Source: Oscillospiraceae bacterium
GTDB lineage: Bacteria; Bacillota; Clostridia; WRCU01
Direction: 5' to 3'
Assembly: GCA_009783805.1 (NCBI GenBank)
Contig: WRCU01000034.1
Span: forward strand, 1-9,849
Length of the DNA: 9,849 bases
The notes under the pieces: generated by a model
The model's input: the letters and a program-made list of their open reading frames with translations, nothing else
The model's database searches: none
What the model was told of the DNA's origin: nothing
Shown here: piece after piece, positions 9,401 through 9,849 of the stretch
Numbering within the stretch: the first letter of the stretch is position 1
Layout: each line of letters begins with the position of its first letter
Program-made: the position numbers and the translations under genes

Positions 9401-9469
9401 GAGCGGCACGGCGCCGAAGGCCGTCAGGAGGACGCAGATGGCGATGGTCACCGATAATGCCTTTTTCAT
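6458..9469 (-). CDS. Very large extracellular sugar-binding protein with tandem N-terminal beta-sandwich-like modules
   Basis: A 1003-residue extracytoplasmic binding protein, more than twice the usual 420-450 for CUT1 systems. Residues 1-27 form a signal peptide ending AASA before E28; there is no lipobox (Cys12 is inside the hydrophobic core, after Ile). Residues 28-75 are an Asp/Gly/Pro/Ala-rich linker. Two related modules follow, around 105-275 and 290-430, each with a PEDGLY strand motif (150-155 and 351-356) and a FYLTKG motif (238-243 and 413-418). They resemble carbohydrate-binding-type beta-sandwiches; the exact family is not identified. Residues about 430-597 are largely helical. 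The region 598-1003 is a standard family 1 solute-binding domain (GPDVALGTAQGMAVDYGI, an aromatic-rich GYFRFRMGA stretch, and FIDWWTSESAQARYG near the end). The ATG at 9467-9469 has AGGTG eight bases upstream. It is the first gene of the operon and precedes both permeases. It probably binds an oligosaccharide or polysaccharide fragment; the identity is unknown. Confidence 0.92.
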   Translation of the reverse strand: MKKALSVTIAICVLLTAFGAVPLAASAEDAPAPAGDSADSPQGGVGDGAPGDGASVDEAPPPARQPTSRTGGETGRLNIIEGLNKEKGYQYYIEKYAGAARPLRDIRINAAEGFTASPDAEVSVLDSYEGSGKAVHIGDVGSLTYEVDIPEDGLYNISIMYLATPGRSANMEKTLYIDGEKPFNEATGMAFQRVWEDKSAIRRDNRDNDIRPSQVEKVRWQEEPLRESQGLFKDPFLFYLTKGRHTLELESVRESGYMEYIRIYNEPELPTYAEVKAGYAAAGHAYYGGEVLPLIEAEITYEKSDPTLYPIADRTNPLSSPSSTSKNRINSIGGVNWRKSNMWSSWLFDVPEDGLYKLGIKYCQNYTNGLPVTRSFMLDGGTPFREMEAISFPYSMDWKFMYLGDEENGDYLFYLTKGTHELKVMSVIDEISQVVRHVKDITADLTTMYTKMIMVTGIIPDVNKDYLLHRRIADLIPTLTLCAEELKAEIDFLNARSTEFSGQTGTLDVLYIQLLDMIRDPDTIPARITRFNDNVINLGIWPRMIMEQPLLIDYFVVAAHDEAAIRVKPNILESAWHTLSSFIASFTEDYSAVGSVEAGADVIKVWVSMGQEQANTLKAMIDEDFTPNNNIGVNINIMQSENVLLFATASGKGPDVALGTAQGMAVDYGIRNALEDLSVYPGFAEVATRFQRNALVPLSFMGKVFALPQTADFPMLFVREDILANIGVDVPDTWAEVLELIAKLQENNLQFGPGGYTNQYGVSGPNLTIFNSMYFQMGGKYFDDEMTKCILDEPLGVECFKWFTQLFTNYGLTAFYDGYFRFRMGAVPVLIAPYSFFNQLSVAATELNGLWGMYPLPGTRMEDGTIDRTISSGGMTIMVILRASKNKDSAWKFIDWWTSESAQARYGREIEAVIGNGARYNSANMRAVTQYAWPSVELAKIMASWDRVEEIPVVPGSYFIFRHMTNAYLKVTSDNEIPREALETYVKEINLEITKKREEFGLI
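8183..9031 (-). repeat. Protein-level internal duplication in the binding protein
   Basis: Two copies of a diverged module are encoded here: copy 1 at 9031-8708 (residues 147-254) and copy 2 at 8428-8183 (residues 348-429). Shared landmarks in order are V/F-D-I/V-PEDGLY, an ID/LD-G-x-x-PF motif (YIDGEKPF and MLDGGTPF), FYLTKG-x-H, and a LE/LK-x-x-SV strand. The copies are not identical, so the duplication is old and is likely a domain-family trait. Confidence 0.75.
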
Positions 9470-9477
9470 CGCTTAGA

Positions 9478-9482
9478 CACCT
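9478..9482 (-). promoter_or_regulatory. Ribosome binding site of the binding-protein gene
   Basis: AAAGGTG core (AGGTG) on the minus strand, eight bases before the ATG at 9469. It supports the chosen start, which also gives a complete signal peptide. Confidence 0.7.
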
Positions 9483-9513
9483 TTCCATGCGTTATTTGAT
9501 GATAGTGAACGAA

Positions 9514-9558
9514 ATTGATACCACATGTTTATGCAATTTTAACATACCGTTAATCAAT
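9514..9558. promoter_or_regulatory. Possible operator: nested inverted repeats over the promoter
   Basis: Two short inverted pairs are almost concentric on the -10 element. The outer pair is ATTGAT (9514-9519) with ATCAAT (9553-9558). The inner pair is ATGTT (9525-9529) with AACAT (9541-9545). Their centres fall at 9535-9536. A site covering the -10 and the transcription start suits a repressor, for example of the LacI family common beside CUT1 operons, but no regulator gene is visible and AT-rich DNA gives such matches by chance. Confidence 0.3.
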
Positions 9559-9563
9559 GTCAA
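9536..9563 (-). promoter_or_regulatory. Sigma70/sigmaA-type promoter of the transporter operon
   Basis: On the minus strand a perfect -35 TTGACA (9563-9558) is followed after 16 bases by TAAAAT (9541-9536), which matches TATAAT at five of six positions. The bases just before the -10 are TGT, giving an extended -10 (TGnTAAAAT). A start of transcription near 9529 would give a leader of about 60 bases before the ATG at 9469. The surrounding stretch (about 9481-9570) is strongly AT-rich against GC-rich genes. It is the only clear promoter in the window and faces the six-gene operon. Confidence 0.82.
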
Positions 9564-9586
9564 CGCCATGTTTTGGCAGGCCCCGT

Positions 9587-9604
9587 CGGGCCGTCCACGG
9601 CCCG
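9587..9604 (-). terminator. GC-rich hairpin just after the upstream gene, possible terminator
   Basis: CGGGCCGT and ACGGCCCG form a perfect inverted repeat of eight base pairs around GG, in practice seven pairs with a four-base loop. It begins one base after the stop codon of the upstream gene. No T-run follows on either strand, so it is not a textbook intrinsic terminator. It may still end or protect the upstream transcript and insulate the promoter 24 bases away. Confidence 0.45.
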
Positions 9605-9605
9605 C

Positions 9606-9849
9606 TCACCCCACCACGTTCCCATACTCATCGAATACGGCCCCGTCCGGCCAGCCGTCTCCGCCGTCGGTCCCTTCGGCGTCCGTGGGCCTAGGCATCA
9701 CGTAGTCGCGCCCGTCCAGCTCCCCCAGTATGACCCTGGCCAGCGCGATGGCGCCGTCCCTGTTCGGGGCCCCCCGGCGCAGGGCCAGCACCATGCCGTC
9801 GCCGAATATGCCGGCTTTCAAAAGCACGTTGCTCTCGGTGACGTCTATC
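9606..9849 (-). CDS. C-terminal end of an unrecognised protein
   Basis: The frame is open from the window edge to TGA at 9606-9608, giving the last 80 residues of a protein that begins outside the window. A GTG at 9827 is in frame, but no ribosome binding site precedes it and the frame continues past it (IDVTESN), so a partial gene is more likely than a 73-residue one. The visible part has a compact region (VLLKAGIFGDGMVLALRRG, then NRDGAIALARVILGEL) that could be strand, strand and helix. An acidic Asp/Gly tail follows (TDAEGTDGGDGWPDG), ending in DEYGNVVG. I do not recognise the family. The region loosely resembles the end of periplasmic-binding-protein folds, too weakly to name. It shares the direction of the operon but is separated from it by a hairpin and a promoter, so it is probably a distinct transcription unit. 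Confidence 0.6.
   Translation of the reverse strand, partial: IDVTESNVLLKAGIFGDGMVLALRRGAPNRDGAIALARVILGELDGRDYVMPRPTDAEGTDGGDGWPDGAVFDEYGNVVG

Noticed and set aside
9470..9529. A riboswitch in the leader of the operon
   Set aside because: The leader is only about 60 bases and shows no conserved riboswitch core or terminator/antiterminator pair.
1..9849. CRISPR arrays, tRNA or rRNA genes, insertion sequences
   Set aside because: No regularly spaced repeats, tRNA-like stretches, transposase-like proteins or terminal inverted repeats were seen.

Overview
The window is one arm of a GC-rich bacterial chromosome and reads almost entirely on the minus strand. Six consecutive genes (9469 down to beyond position 1) form a tight operon. 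A seventh, upstream gene enters from the right edge and ends at 9606. The strong GGAGG-type ribosome binding sites, the CUT1-type sugar ABC transporter, and the association with a DUF5696 protein and a YIP1-family membrane protein suggest a Bacillota-like (Firmicutes) organism. Paenibacillus and uncultured Clostridia-like lineages carry similar gene neighbourhoods. The frequent use of ATA (Ile) and AGG (Arg) inside otherwise GC-rich codons is not typical of Paenibacillus, so the exact lineage is left open.

Layout in transcription order (right to left). (1) 9849-9606: C-terminal end of an unrecognised gene with an acidic Asp/Gly tail, followed by a perfect GC-rich hairpin (9604-9587). (2) 9605-9470: an AT-rich intergenic region with a convincing sigma70/sigmaA-type promoter and a possible operator. 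(3) 9469-6458: a 1003-residue solute-binding protein with an N-terminal acidic linker, two related beta-sandwich-like modules, a helical spacer and a normal C-terminal sugar-binding domain. (4) 6401-5436 and (5) 5420-4569: the two ABC permease subunits, MalF-like then MalG-like. (6) 4548-3079: a secreted NHL-repeat plus TPR protein held by one C-terminal membrane helix. (7) 3047-2397: a polytopic YIP1-family protein. (8) 2386-1: a secreted DUF5696 protein with a 98-residue Asp-rich linker; its C terminus lies outside the window.

The likely joint role is capture and import of an oligosaccharide. The large binding protein would bind the ligand outside the cell and hand it to the two permeases. 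No ATPase gene is in the window, as is usual for CUT1 systems that share an MsmX-type ATPase. The DUF5696, NHL/TPR and YIP1 proteins are not standard transporter parts. They look like an extracytoplasmic and membrane accessory module, perhaps for polymer processing, scaffolding or sensing; that function is inference. Gaps between the six operon genes are 10 to 56 bases, and no terminator was seen between them.
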